Program-made: the position numbers and the translations under genes
NCBI GenBank assembly: GCA_023428365.1
Contig: JAEYYQ010000583.1
Span: 1-6,825, forward strand
Reading direction: 5' to 3'
DNA: 6,825 nt
Source of the DNA: Pseudomonadota bacterium
GTDB taxonomy: Bacteria; Pseudomonadota; Alphaproteobacteria; Rhizobiales; Hyphomicrobiaceae
The notes under the pieces: generated by a model
What the model was told of the DNA's origin: nothing
Databases searched by the model: none
Seen by the model: the letters and a program-made list of their open reading frames with translations, nothing else
Shown here: positions 1-5,912 of the stretch, one piece after another
Position numbering within the stretch: position 1 is the stretch's first letter
Layout: each line of letters opens with the position of its first letter

Positions 1-193
1 GCTCGGCCCCGGCCTGTAGCTCCTGACCATAGCTGGCGTAGCGGCCGGACATGGGGCCGGCCAGCCCAACCACGAGATCGTCAGCCGCGGTTGCAGCCCC
101 GGCAGGCGCCGCAACGAGCATCAAGGCGGCCGCAATTCTTGTTGCGGATACCCATCCAAGGTGCGCGGTCAGCGTCAGTAAATGTGCGGGCAC
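1..193 (-). CDS. Periplasmic amino-acid-binding protein, LivK/BraC-like, N-terminal fragment
   Basis: This is the N-terminus of a second ABC-transporter substrate-binding protein (Peripla_BP_6 type), cut off by the left edge of the window after about 64 codons. With the GTG at 193 as start, residues 19-36 (RIAAALMLVAAPAGAATA) look like the core and cleavage region of a Sec signal peptide. The mature part begins DDLVVGLAGPMSGRYASYGQ, which lines up with the first strand and loop of the neighbouring LivK (IKVGVGGPLTGPNAAFGAQ). The start is uncertain: GTG 193 has no convincing Shine-Dalgarno sequence, and the in-frame ATG at 121 would leave too short a signal peptide with no basic n-region. It lies just downstream of livK on the same strand but beyond a strong terminator, so it may be expressed separately or only by readthrough. 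I infer that it feeds the LivHMGF permease. Substrate cannot be told from the fragment. Confidence 0.75.
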   Translation of the reverse strand, partial: MPAHLLTLTAHLGWVSATRIAAALMLVAAPAGAATAADDLVVGLAGPMSGRYASYGQELQAGAE

Positions 194-212
194 AACGATG
201 CACTCGGAATAG

Positions 213-243
213 AAAAAGGGAAGGCAGCACGAGCTGCCTTCCC
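213..243 (-). terminator. Rho-independent terminator after livK
   Basis: A perfect 11-bp inverted repeat (218-228 with 233-243, GGGAAGGCAGC / GCTGCCTTCCC) encloses a 4-base loop. Read on the minus strand it is followed at once by TTTTT (217 down to 213). It lies about 30 bases past the livK stop codon, so it should end the livK transcript. It also separates livK from the second binding-protein gene, whose proposed start is only about 20 bases further on. Confidence 0.92.
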
Positions 244-272
244 TCGGATTACTGTCGAATGCAGCGCGTGGC

Positions 273-1388
273 TTACATCTGCTCGTAGGTGATCTTGCCG
301 TCGCCCTGCTTTTTCCACACGTACATCGTGTAGTCGGCGTCCGTACGGTCACCTTTCTTGTCGAACGAAATGTCACCAAGCACGGTCTTGAACGGCTTAC
401 CCGAACGGGTTGCCTCGGCGACCTTCTTGGGATCTGTCGAGTTGGCCTGGGCTGCCGCCTGAGCGATGATCTGCATCGAAGCGTAGCCGTACAGCGTATA
501 GGCTTCCGGCTTGAAGTTCTTGTCGATGAACTTCTTCACCACGGCCGCCGCTTCGGGCTTCTTCTGCGGATCCGGCGCAAACGTCATGAGCGTACCCTCG
601 ACGCCCGGCCCAGCAATCGCCGCGAACTCGTCGGTGACGATACCGTCACCCGACATGAGAACCGCGTTGACGCCCTGGTCGCGCATCTGACGCACGATCA
701 AGCCGCCTTCGGTATGCAAACCGCCCCAGTAAACAATGTCAGCACCCGCAGCCTTGATCTTGGAAACGAGAGCCGAGAAATCCTTCTCGCCGGTGTTCAC
801 ACCTTCGTAGAGAACTTCCTTGATGCCGGCAGCGTTGACGGCCTTCTTGGTTTCGTCGGCCAGCCCCTTACCGTAGGTGGTCTTGTCGTGAACGACAGCG
901 ATCTTCTTGCCCTTCAGGTTGTCGACGATGTACTTGCCGGCAACTTCACCCTGCTGGTCGTCACGACCGCAAACGCGGAGAACGTTCCAGAGATTCCGAT
1001 CCGTAACGCGCGGATTGGTCGATGCGGGCGTCACCATGAACACGCCATTCTCGGCGTACACTTCCGACGCAGGCATCGAGACGCCCGAGTTGAAGTGGCC
1101 GATGACGTACTTCACGCCATCGCCGACGAACTTGTTGGCGACTGACACACCCTGCTTGGGATCGGACACGTCATCGCCGAAGACCACTTCGATCTTCTGG
1201 CCGTTGATGCCGCCAGCAGCGTTGATGTCCGCAGCAGCCTGCTCAGCGCCGTTCTTCATCTGCGCGCCGAACGCGGCATTCGGGCCGGTCAGCGGACCGC
1301 CGACACCGACCTTGATTTGTGCATTGGCGGCACCGGCCAGCGCGACGCTCGCCGCCAGCGCAACTCCTGACAACCACACCTTATTCAT
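273..1388 (-). CDS. livK: Branched-chain amino acid ABC transporter, periplasmic binding protein
   Basis: This is the periplasmic receptor of the high-affinity branched-chain amino acid importer; it delivers substrate to LivHM. It is 371 residues, the usual size for the family. Residues 1-23 form a Sec signal peptide (MNKVWLSG, hydrophobic core, ANA|Q cleavage site). The mature protein opens with IKVGVGGPLTGP and continues with the Peripla_BP_6 fold; AADINAAGGING (about 52-63) and GHFNSGVSMPA (97-107) are typical. By comparison with E. coli LivJ from memory, Ser101, Ala122 and Thr124 (TPASTNP) sit where the amino-acid backbone is bound, while the GGLHTEGG loop (222-229) departs from the E. 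coli GGYHPEMG. This could mean a different side-chain preference. The ATG start has a good Shine-Dalgarno (AAGGGAG) 6 bases upstream. It is the last gene of the transporter cluster, set off by 130 bp and ended by a strong terminator, which fits separate high-level expression of the receptor. Confidence 0.95.
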   Translation of the reverse strand: MNKVWLSGVALAASVALAGAANAQIKVGVGGPLTGPNAAFGAQMKNGAEQAAADINAAGGINGQKIEVVFGDDVSDPKQGVSVANKFVGDGVKYVIGHFNSGVSMPASEVYAENGVFMVTPASTNPRVTDRNLWNVLRVCGRDDQQGEVAGKYIVDNLKGKKIAVVHDKTTYGKGLADETKKAVNAAGIKEVLYEGVNTGEKDFSALVSKIKAAGADIVYWGGLHTEGGLIVRQMRDQGVNAVLMSGDGIVTDEFAAIAGPGVEGTLMTFAPDPQKKPEAAAVVKKFIDKNFKPEAYTLYGYASMQIIAQAAAQANSTDPKKVAEATRSGKPFKTVLGDISFDKKGDRTDADYTMYVWKKQGDGKITYEQM

Positions 1389-1518
1389 GAAGGACTCCCT
1401 TATGGACGGACACAGGTACCAATTGACCTCAAAAGCATGGCGCTCTTCAGGTCAAAGTATCTTGAAGCCTCATGATCCTCCGAAATGGACCCGAAGTCAC
1501 TCAAGAATTAAGTAGGGA
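1389..1518. promoter_or_regulatory. Intergenic leader of livK with a 7-bp inverted repeat
   Basis: This 130-bp gap between the small membrane-protein gene and livK probably carries livK's own promoter, because it is the only long gap inside the cluster. A perfect inverted repeat, TTGACCT (1423-1429) and AGGTCAA (1449-1455) with 19 bases between, lies 35-67 bases before the livK start. The arms are 26 bp apart centre to centre, about 2.5 helical turns, and could be a regulator site. I see no good -10/-35 pair: the best minus-strand candidate is a weak GATACT at about 1456-1461 without a clear -35. No terminator-like hairpin with a T-run follows the upstream gene, so readthrough from livF is possible. 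Confidence 0.4.
1395..1401 (-). promoter_or_regulatory. livK ribosome binding site
   Basis: On the minus strand AAGGGAG lies 6 bases before the ATG at 1388. It supports this start, which also gives a complete signal peptide. Confidence 0.8.
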
Positions 1519-1884
1519 TCATTCGGTTTCGACCGTTTTGCGCCGCCAACCGAAAGGCCCCATTGCGGTGAACAACCAGGAATACTGGGAGGATATTTGC
1601 AACGCGCGCATTCTACGATGCCCGAGAACCGCCAGCGTCAGCAGAACTGCGTAGTCCACCAGCCAATTTTGCGGTGGCAGCAAGGGCTCTTCGAACAGGG
1701 CAAAGTGCAGAAACCTGACACCAGCCGTCAGCAGAAAAGCATACGCCGGCACCTGCCAGAACGGCCGCCACGTCTGGGCGATCGCCTTGCCTGTCACCCA
1801 GGCCGCCGAGCCGCCGAGCACAACCGTCAGCAGGATGAAGACCCATCCGCCGTTTTCACTCGACTGATAAAGCCATTCCGGCAT
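1519..1884 (-). CDS. Small three-helix membrane protein, DUF6867-like, in the liv operon
   Basis: This is a 121-residue protein of unknown function. Three hydrophobic segments are visible at about residues 14-31 (VFILLTVVLGGSAAWV), 44-64 and 74-90, with a basic C-terminal tail. The stretch VVLGGSAAWVTGKAIAQTWR, then PFWQVPAYAF and RFLHFALFE, resembles from memory the DUF6867 family of alphaproteobacterial proteins found next to liv genes. I chose the ATG at 1884 over an in-frame TTG at 1887 because GAGGAG (1891-1896) is 6 bases from the ATG and only 3 from the TTG. The gene begins 10 bases after livF stops, and livF's stop codon overlaps this Shine-Dalgarno, so it is very likely translated from the livHMGF message. 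I infer an accessory role at the inner membrane with the transporter; nothing in the sequence shows an enzymatic site. The family assignment needs a profile search. Confidence 0.8.
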   Translation of the reverse strand: MPEWLYQSSENGGWVFILLTVVLGGSAAWVTGKAIAQTWRPFWQVPAYAFLLTAGVRFLHFALFEEPLLPPQNWLVDYAVLLTLAVLGHRRMRALQISSQYSWLFTAMGPFGWRRKTVETE

Positions 1885-1890
1885 CAATCG

Positions 1891-1896
1891 CTCCTC
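1891..1896 (-). promoter_or_regulatory. Ribosome binding site of the small membrane-protein gene
   Basis: On the minus strand GAGGAG lies 6 bases before the ATG at 1884. It decides that start over the TTG at 1887 and overlaps the livF stop codon (TGAGGAG), which suggests translational coupling. Confidence 0.75.
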
Positions 1897-2620
1897 AATG
1901 GCGGCCGCCTTCCAGATAGGCCGATTGCACCTCGGGCCGCGCCAGCAACTCCCGCCCCGAACCGCTCATCGTAATGACGCCATTCACCATCACATAGCCG
2001 CGATGGGCGAGCCGCAAGGCGTGGAACGCGTTCTGTTCAACCAGGAAGATCGTCATTCCTTCCCGCCGGTTGAGATCTTTAAGAACAGAGAAAATCTGCT
2101 TCACGATAAGCGGCGCCAAGCCCAGAGACGGCTCATCCAACAACAGGAGTTTGGGACGGCCCATCAGCGCACGAGCGATCGCCAGCATCTGCTGCTCGCC
2201 GCCGGACAATGTCCCGCCGCGCTGCATCAGGCGCTCTTTGAGACGGGGGAACAGCGTACACACGCGCTCCAGGTCTTCCTCGAAGTGCGCGAGACCGTCC
2301 ATCTCGGCGCCCATCTGCAGGTTTTCGAGAACCGTCATGCGCGGGAAAATCCGACGCCCTTCCGGTGACTGCGCGATGCGCTTCCGGGCAATCTCGTGGG
2401 TGGGCATATTGGTGATGTCGGCGCCGTCGTAAACGATACGCCCTTCCCGCGCCCGCGGGTTGCCGAACACCGTCATCATCAGAGTCGACTTGCCGGCGCC
2501 GTTGGCCCCAATGAGCGTGACGATCTCGCCCTGGTTCACGTCCAGATCGACGCCGCGCAACGCGATGATGTTGCCATAATACGTGGTGACACCGCGCACC
2601 GATAGCAGAGGCTCGCTCAC
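1895..2620 (-). CDS. livF: Branched-chain amino acid ABC transporter ATP-binding protein LivF
   Basis: This is one of the two cytoplasmic ATPases that power LivHM. It has 241 residues, close to the usual 230-240. Visible motifs are Walker A GANGAGKST (38-46), Q-loop region AQSPEGRRIFP (83-93), ABC signature LSGGEQQ (138-144), Walker B LLLLDEP (158-164) and D-loop LGLAP (166-170). The switch histidine is replaced by glutamine (LVEQNAFHAL, Gln196), which is normal for LivF and, with SPEGR, distinguishes it from LivG. It starts at a GTG that overlaps the livG stop in the sequence GTGA, with GGAGG (2628-2632) 7 bases upstream, so translation is probably coupled to livG. The small membrane-protein gene follows after 10 bases. 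Confidence 0.96.
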   Translation of the reverse strand: MSEPLLSVRGVTTYYGNIIALRGVDLDVNQGEIVTLIGANGAGKSTLMMTVFGNPRAREGRIVYDGADITNMPTHEIARKRIAQSPEGRRIFPRMTVLENLQMGAEMDGLAHFEEDLERVCTLFPRLKERLMQRGGTLSGGEQQMLAIARALMGRPKLLLLDEPSLGLAPLIVKQIFSVLKDLNRREGMTIFLVEQNAFHALRLAHRGYVMVNGVITMSGSGRELLARPEVQSAYLEGGRH

Positions 2621-3528
2621 AGTCCGGCCTCCGCCTCTGCCTGCTCGACTTCCTCGTCTTCGACACCGAGATAGGCGGCGATCACCTTCGGGTCGTTGCG
2701 AACTTCCTCGGGCGTACCGTCGGCGATCTTGGTGCCGTATTCGAGAACGATGACGTGATCGGAGATTTCCATCACCACGCTCATGTCGTGCTCGATGAGA
2801 AGAACGGACGTGTTGTGCTCATCCCGGATCGCGCGCAACAGATCATTCAATTGCGCCGATTCACGCGGATTGAGCCCGGCGGCCGGTTCATCCAGGCACA
2901 GCAGAACCGGATCCGTACACATCGCGCGTGCAATCTCGAGCCGGCGCTGGTCGCCATAAGGCAGTTCTCCGGCGGAATCGTCAGCGCGATCGATAAGTCC
3001 GATCTTTTCAAGCCACTGCACCGCGCGATCGACGGCGTCGCGCTCGGCCGCGCGATAGCTCGACGCTCCGATCAGCCCGAGCAGGGACAACCCCGACGCG
3101 CGCATCAGCGGATTGTGTTGGGCCACGACCAGATTTTCCAGCACGGTCATGCCGGAGAACAGGCGGATGTTCTGGAACGTGCGCGCCACCCGTGCCTTAG
3201 AGGCAATCTGGAAATCCGGCATGCGCTCAAGCAGATAAAGACCGCCGCCATCATGATGCGCCCAGCGCTCTCCCGTTCCGGTCAGCGCATCGATCGCCTC
3301 GATACTTGCGGGCACCGGCTGCGCGAGAGCGATGCGGCCGCTGCTCGGCTTGTAGAACCCGGTGATGCAGTTGAAGACCGTCGTCTTGCCGGCGCCGTTG
3401 GGGCCGATCAAAGCAGTGATGTCTCCGCGCCCAACGACAAAGGACATGTCGTGGACCGCGATCAAGCCGCCGAAGCGCATCACAAGATGCTCGACGGTCA
3501 GCAGGGGATCGGTTTCCCAGCGGCTCAC
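2617..3528 (-). CDS. livG: Branched-chain amino acid ABC transporter ATP-binding protein LivG, enlarged form
   Basis: This is the second cytoplasmic ATPase of the importer. Walker A GPNGAGKTT (42-50), Q-loop ARTFQNIRLF (115-124), the LivG-type signature LPYGDQRRLEIARA (189-202), Walker B VLLCLDEP (208-215), D-loop AGLN (217-220) and switch His246 (LIEHDMS) are all present. At 303 residues it is larger than E. coli LivG (255). About 28 extra residues lie between GFYKP (57-61) and the Q-loop, including a His/Gly-rich WAHHDGGG patch, and there is an acidic tail (DEEVEQAEAEAGL, 291-303). Both look like lineage features, since all catalytic motifs are intact. The GTG start overlaps the livM stop (GTGA) and has AGAGGGG (3534-3540) 5 bases upstream. 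The livF start overlaps its own stop in the same way. Confidence 0.96.
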   Translation of the reverse strand: MSRWETDPLLTVEHLVMRFGGLIAVHDMSFVVGRGDITALIGPNGAGKTTVFNCITGFYKPSSGRIALAQPVPASIEAIDALTGTGERWAHHDGGGLYLLERMPDFQIASKARVARTFQNIRLFSGMTVLENLVVAQHNPLMRASGLSLLGLIGASSYRAAERDAVDRAVQWLEKIGLIDRADDSAGELPYGDQRRLEIARAMCTDPVLLCLDEPAAGLNPRESAQLNDLLRAIRDEHNTSVLLIEHDMSVVMEISDHVIVLEYGTKIADGTPEEVRNDPKVIAAYLGVEDEEVEQAEAEAGL

Positions 3529-4898
3529 CCGTGCCCCTCTTTCACATGTTCACCGGACACGACCTTCGCTTCCTTGTGGAATAGCGTCGGCGTTCGGGTC
3601 GAAATCAGGCCACGCGGTTTCCAGATCATCACGACGACCATCGCCAGTCCGAACAGCAGCATTCGATAATGCGTCGGTTCGAACGCGTCACCGAATACCA
3701 GCTTCAGCCAGTCGAGTTCACGCAGAATTTCGGTTCCGCCGATCATGACAATGGCTGCGATCGCGACACCGATCTGGCTGCCCATGCCACCAAGAACGAC
3801 GATCGCAACGATGACCGCGCTCTCCATGAAGACAAACGATTCCGGCGAGATGAACCCCTGCCGCGCCGCAAAGAACGCTCCGGCAAATCCACCGAACATC
3901 GCCCCGGTGGCGAACGCGGTCAGTTTTGTCGCTACCGTATTGATGCCCAGCGCACGGCACGCAATTTCATCCTCGCGCAAAGCCTCCCAGGCTCGGCCGA
4001 CCGGAAGGCGTCGCAATCGGATCGTGACCCAGTTGGTGAGCAGCGCCAGCACAAGGATGACGTAATAGAGGAAAATCGTCCGGTAGAGCGGTGTGAACTC
4101 CAGTCCGAACACCGCAGCAAAACCTGTATCGCTGGCATTGAACGGGATACCGAAGAACGTTGGACGGGGTATGCCGGAAATGCCCGCATAGCCTCCGGTC
4201 ACGTCAATCCAGTTGATGAGCACCAGACGGATGATCTCACCGAATGCCAGGGTGACGATGGCCAGATAGTCGCCGCGCAAGCGCAGAACCGGGAAACCGA
4301 GCAGGACTCCCCAGAACGCGGCCATGATCCCCGCCAACGGCAGGCAAAGCCAGAACGAAAGCCCGAACTGCGTCGTCAGCAACGCCGCCGAGTAGGCTCC
4401 CACGGCGTAGAATGCGACATAGCCGAGGTCCAGCAAACCAGCGAGGCCGACAACGATATTCAAACCCCAGCCCAGCATGATGTAGATCAGGATCTGGATG
4501 CCAAAGTTGTCGATCCACTTAATCGACCCGCCCATGCCGCTTAACTCGATGGCCAGGAACGGATAGGCGGCAAGCAGCCCTAGTCCGAGCACCGCGAACA
4601 ACCGGGATGCGCCGTCGGGTAAGGCGATCGTCCGGGTCTTCTTCTTCACGCGTTGTGGACGCGCGGGCAGGATGGCGAGCACGAAGCTGACCGCGAAGGC
4701 CAGCGCCACCATGATCGCCACGAGTCCCCAGCGCGGCTGCAGAATCAGCTGGTTGCTGAAATCCGTATCGGTGCGCAGCGCGACGATCGGGAACGCGAGC
4801 CCGAAGGCAATGAGTGCAGCCCAGCAGGCTCGCTTGAGAGCCGCAATCCAACTCGGAGTTTTCACCACCACGCTGCGCTCTGCGGCAACAGTCGCCAT
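3525..4898 (-). CDS. livM: Branched-chain amino acid ABC transporter permease LivM
   Basis: This inner-membrane permease subunit (BPD_transp_2 family) forms the translocation path with LivH. It has 457 residues from the ATG at 4898. An N-terminal extension contains hydrophobic segments at about 24-41 and 56-77 and a basic linker (RPQRVKKKTR, 80-89). The conserved core follows, with VVGLAGLLDLGYVAFYAVGA from about residue 149, LRLRGDYLAIVTLAFGEIIR (205-224) and the EAA-like cytoplasmic loop GRAWEALREDEIACRALG (301-318) that contacts the ATPases. Near the end WKPRGL is typical. A TTG at 4916 would add six residues and overlap livH, but I prefer the ATG: it lies 4 bases after the livH stop and has GAGAAGG (4908-4914) 9 bases upstream. 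The stop overlaps the livG start. Confidence 0.95.
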   Translation of the reverse strand: MATVAAERSVVVKTPSWIAALKRACWAALIAFGLAFPIVALRTDTDFSNQLILQPRWGLVAIMVALAFAVSFVLAILPARPQRVKKKTRTIALPDGASRLFAVLGLGLLAAYPFLAIELSGMGGSIKWIDNFGIQILIYIMLGWGLNIVVGLAGLLDLGYVAFYAVGAYSAALLTTQFGLSFWLCLPLAGIMAAFWGVLLGFPVLRLRGDYLAIVTLAFGEIIRLVLINWIDVTGGYAGISGIPRPTFFGIPFNASDTGFAAVFGLEFTPLYRTIFLYYVILVLALLTNWVTIRLRRLPVGRAWEALREDEIACRALGINTVATKLTAFATGAMFGGFAGAFFAARQGFISPESFVFMESAVIVAIVVLGGMGSQIGVAIAAIVMIGGTEILRELDWLKLVFGDAFEPTHYRMLLFGLAMVVVMIWKPRGLISTRTPTLFHKEAKVVSGEHVKEGHG

Positions 4899-4902
4899 GA
4901 TG

Positions 4903-5820
4903 TCAAACCTTCTCAACTTCAGGCCGCCCGAGGATACCGGATGGCAGGAAGATCAGAGTAATTGCCAGGATCGAGAACGCAGCGACGTCCTTGTAGTCGA
5001 TCGAGAAGTAGGCGGACCACATCACCTCGATCAAACCAATGAGCAAACCACCCAAAACCGCGCCGGGCAGTGATCCGATACCTCCAAGCACCGCTGCGGT
5101 GAATGCTTTGATGCCCGGCACGAAACCGTCGGCAAAGTTCACCACGCCATAATAGACCATGTACATCACACCAGCGACGGCAGCGAGTGCGGCGCCCATA
5201 ATGAAGGTGATGGAAATCGTACGGTCGACGTCGATGCCCAGCAACGAGGCCATCCTGCGATCCTGCTCGCAGGCTCGTTGCGCGCGGCCGAGCGGCGTCT
5301 TCTGCACCACGTACCAGAACGCACTGAGCAGCACGACGGTCATCACCATAATCAGAATCTGCTTATAGGACAGCGTCACCGAACCGGGCCCGCCGACATC
5401 GAGATGAATCACCTCGTTCAGCATCGGCGGCAGCGGCTTGTTGCGCGGTCCCTGCAGCACCTGGACGAGATTCATCAGGAAGATCGACATGCCGATCGCG
5501 GAGATCAGCGGCGCCAGGCGGAACGAGCCTCGCAACGGTCGATAGGCCAGCCGCTCGATGGTCCAGCTCCACAGAGAGGTCAGGAACATTCCCGCAAGCA
5601 GGACGATCATCAGCGCCATCAGCAGCGAGCCGAGGCCGAGAACCTGAGTGAGAATGAGGAAGAAAATCAGTGCAATGAAGGTCGATACCATGAAAACATC
5701 GCCGTGCGCGAAGTTCACCATCCCGATGATGCCGAACACCATCGTGTAGCCAATGGCAATCAGGCCGTAGATCGAACCGAGAGTCAGGCCGTTGATGACC
5801 TGCTGAACGAAATATTCCAC
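4903..5820 (-). CDS. livH: Branched-chain amino acid ABC transporter permease LivH
   Basis: This is the other inner-membrane permease subunit, 305 residues, the usual length. It has about eight hydrophobic segments. Hallmarks are NGLTLGSIYGLIAIGYTMVF (10-29), IIGMVNFAHGDVFM (31-44), the EAA-like loop GRAQRACEQDRRMASLLGI (178-196) that docks on an ATPase, and the C-terminal FTAAVLGGIGSLPGAVLGG (240-258). The start is GTG at 5820, supported by a strong Shine-Dalgarno (GGAGGGGGAG, 5829-5838) 8 bases upstream. It is the first gene of the transporter operon, about 90 bp after ald on the same strand, with a plausible promoter in the gap. livM follows after only 4 bases. Confidence 0.96.
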   Translation of the reverse strand: MEYFVQQVINGLTLGSIYGLIAIGYTMVFGIIGMVNFAHGDVFMVSTFIALIFFLILTQVLGLGSLLMALMIVLLAGMFLTSLWSWTIERLAYRPLRGSFRLAPLISAIGMSIFLMNLVQVLQGPRNKPLPPMLNEVIHLDVGGPGSVTLSYKQILIMVMTVVLLSAFWYVVQKTPLGRAQRACEQDRRMASLLGIDVDRTISITFIMGAALAAVAGVMYMVYYGVVNFADGFVPGIKAFTAAVLGGIGSLPGAVLGGLLIGLIEVMWSAYFSIDYKDVAAFSILAITLIFLPSGILGRPEVEKV

Positions 5821-5828
5821 TCGGTGCT

Positions 5829-5838
5829 CTCCCCCTCC
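5829..5838 (-). promoter_or_regulatory. livH ribosome binding site
   Basis: On the minus strand GGAGGGGGAG ends 8 bases before the GTG at 5820 and fixes this non-ATG start for livH. Confidence 0.8.
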
Positions 5839-5851
5839 AGCCAGCAGATGA

Positions 5852-5879
5852 TTTGTAAGCGTCCCAGGTTTTCCGTCAA
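5852..5879 (-). promoter_or_regulatory. Putative sigma70-type promoter of the liv operon
   Basis: On the minus strand TTGACG (5879-5874) is followed after 16 bases by TACAAA (5857-5852). The -35 matches 5 of 6 consensus bases and the -10 matches 4 of 6, with a slightly short spacer. Transcription would begin near 5845, leaving a leader of about 25 bases that carries the livH Shine-Dalgarno. It lies between ald and livH, so it would let the transporter be expressed independently of ald. The call rests on pattern alone. Confidence 0.45.
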
Positions 5880-5892
5880 AGCCTGTTTTTAT

Positions 5893-5912
5893 TGCTGCCG
5901 TGCAGCATTTTT
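5893..5912 (+). terminator. Short hairpin with T-run just past the ald stop
   Basis: TGCTGC (5893-5898) and GCAGCA (5902-5907) form a 6-bp stem with a 3-base loop. The T-run (5908-5912) follows on the plus strand, opposite to ald and liv. On the minus strand, where ald needs a terminator, the hairpin is followed by AATAAAAAC, so it is not a standard terminator for ald. It could stop antisense transcription or be coincidence. Confidence 0.3.

Noticed and set aside
91..288. Plus-strand 65-codon open frame at the left edge
   Set aside because: It runs through the livK terminator hairpin and opposite the second binding protein, and has no recognisable features.
1417..1422. GGTACC palindrome and nearby AGGT/ACCT repeats as an operator
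   Set aside because: They are too short to be distinguished from chance; only the 7-bp paired arms at 1423-1455 were kept.
714..1515. Overlapping plus-strand open frames of 143 and 202 codons opposite livK
   Set aside because: They are antisense to a confidently identified gene, show no recognisable domain, and are expected in GC-rich codon-biased DNA.
2755..4544. Plus-strand open frames of about 300 codons opposite livG and livM
   Set aside because: Composition is rich in Arg, Gln, His and Asp as in mirror frames of membrane-protein genes. They have no domain or ribosome binding site, and the sense genes are certain.
4899..4916. TTG at 4916 as the livM start
   Set aside because: The ATG at 4898 has a better-placed ribosome binding site and follows the livH stop directly; the six extra residues look unlike a real N-terminus.
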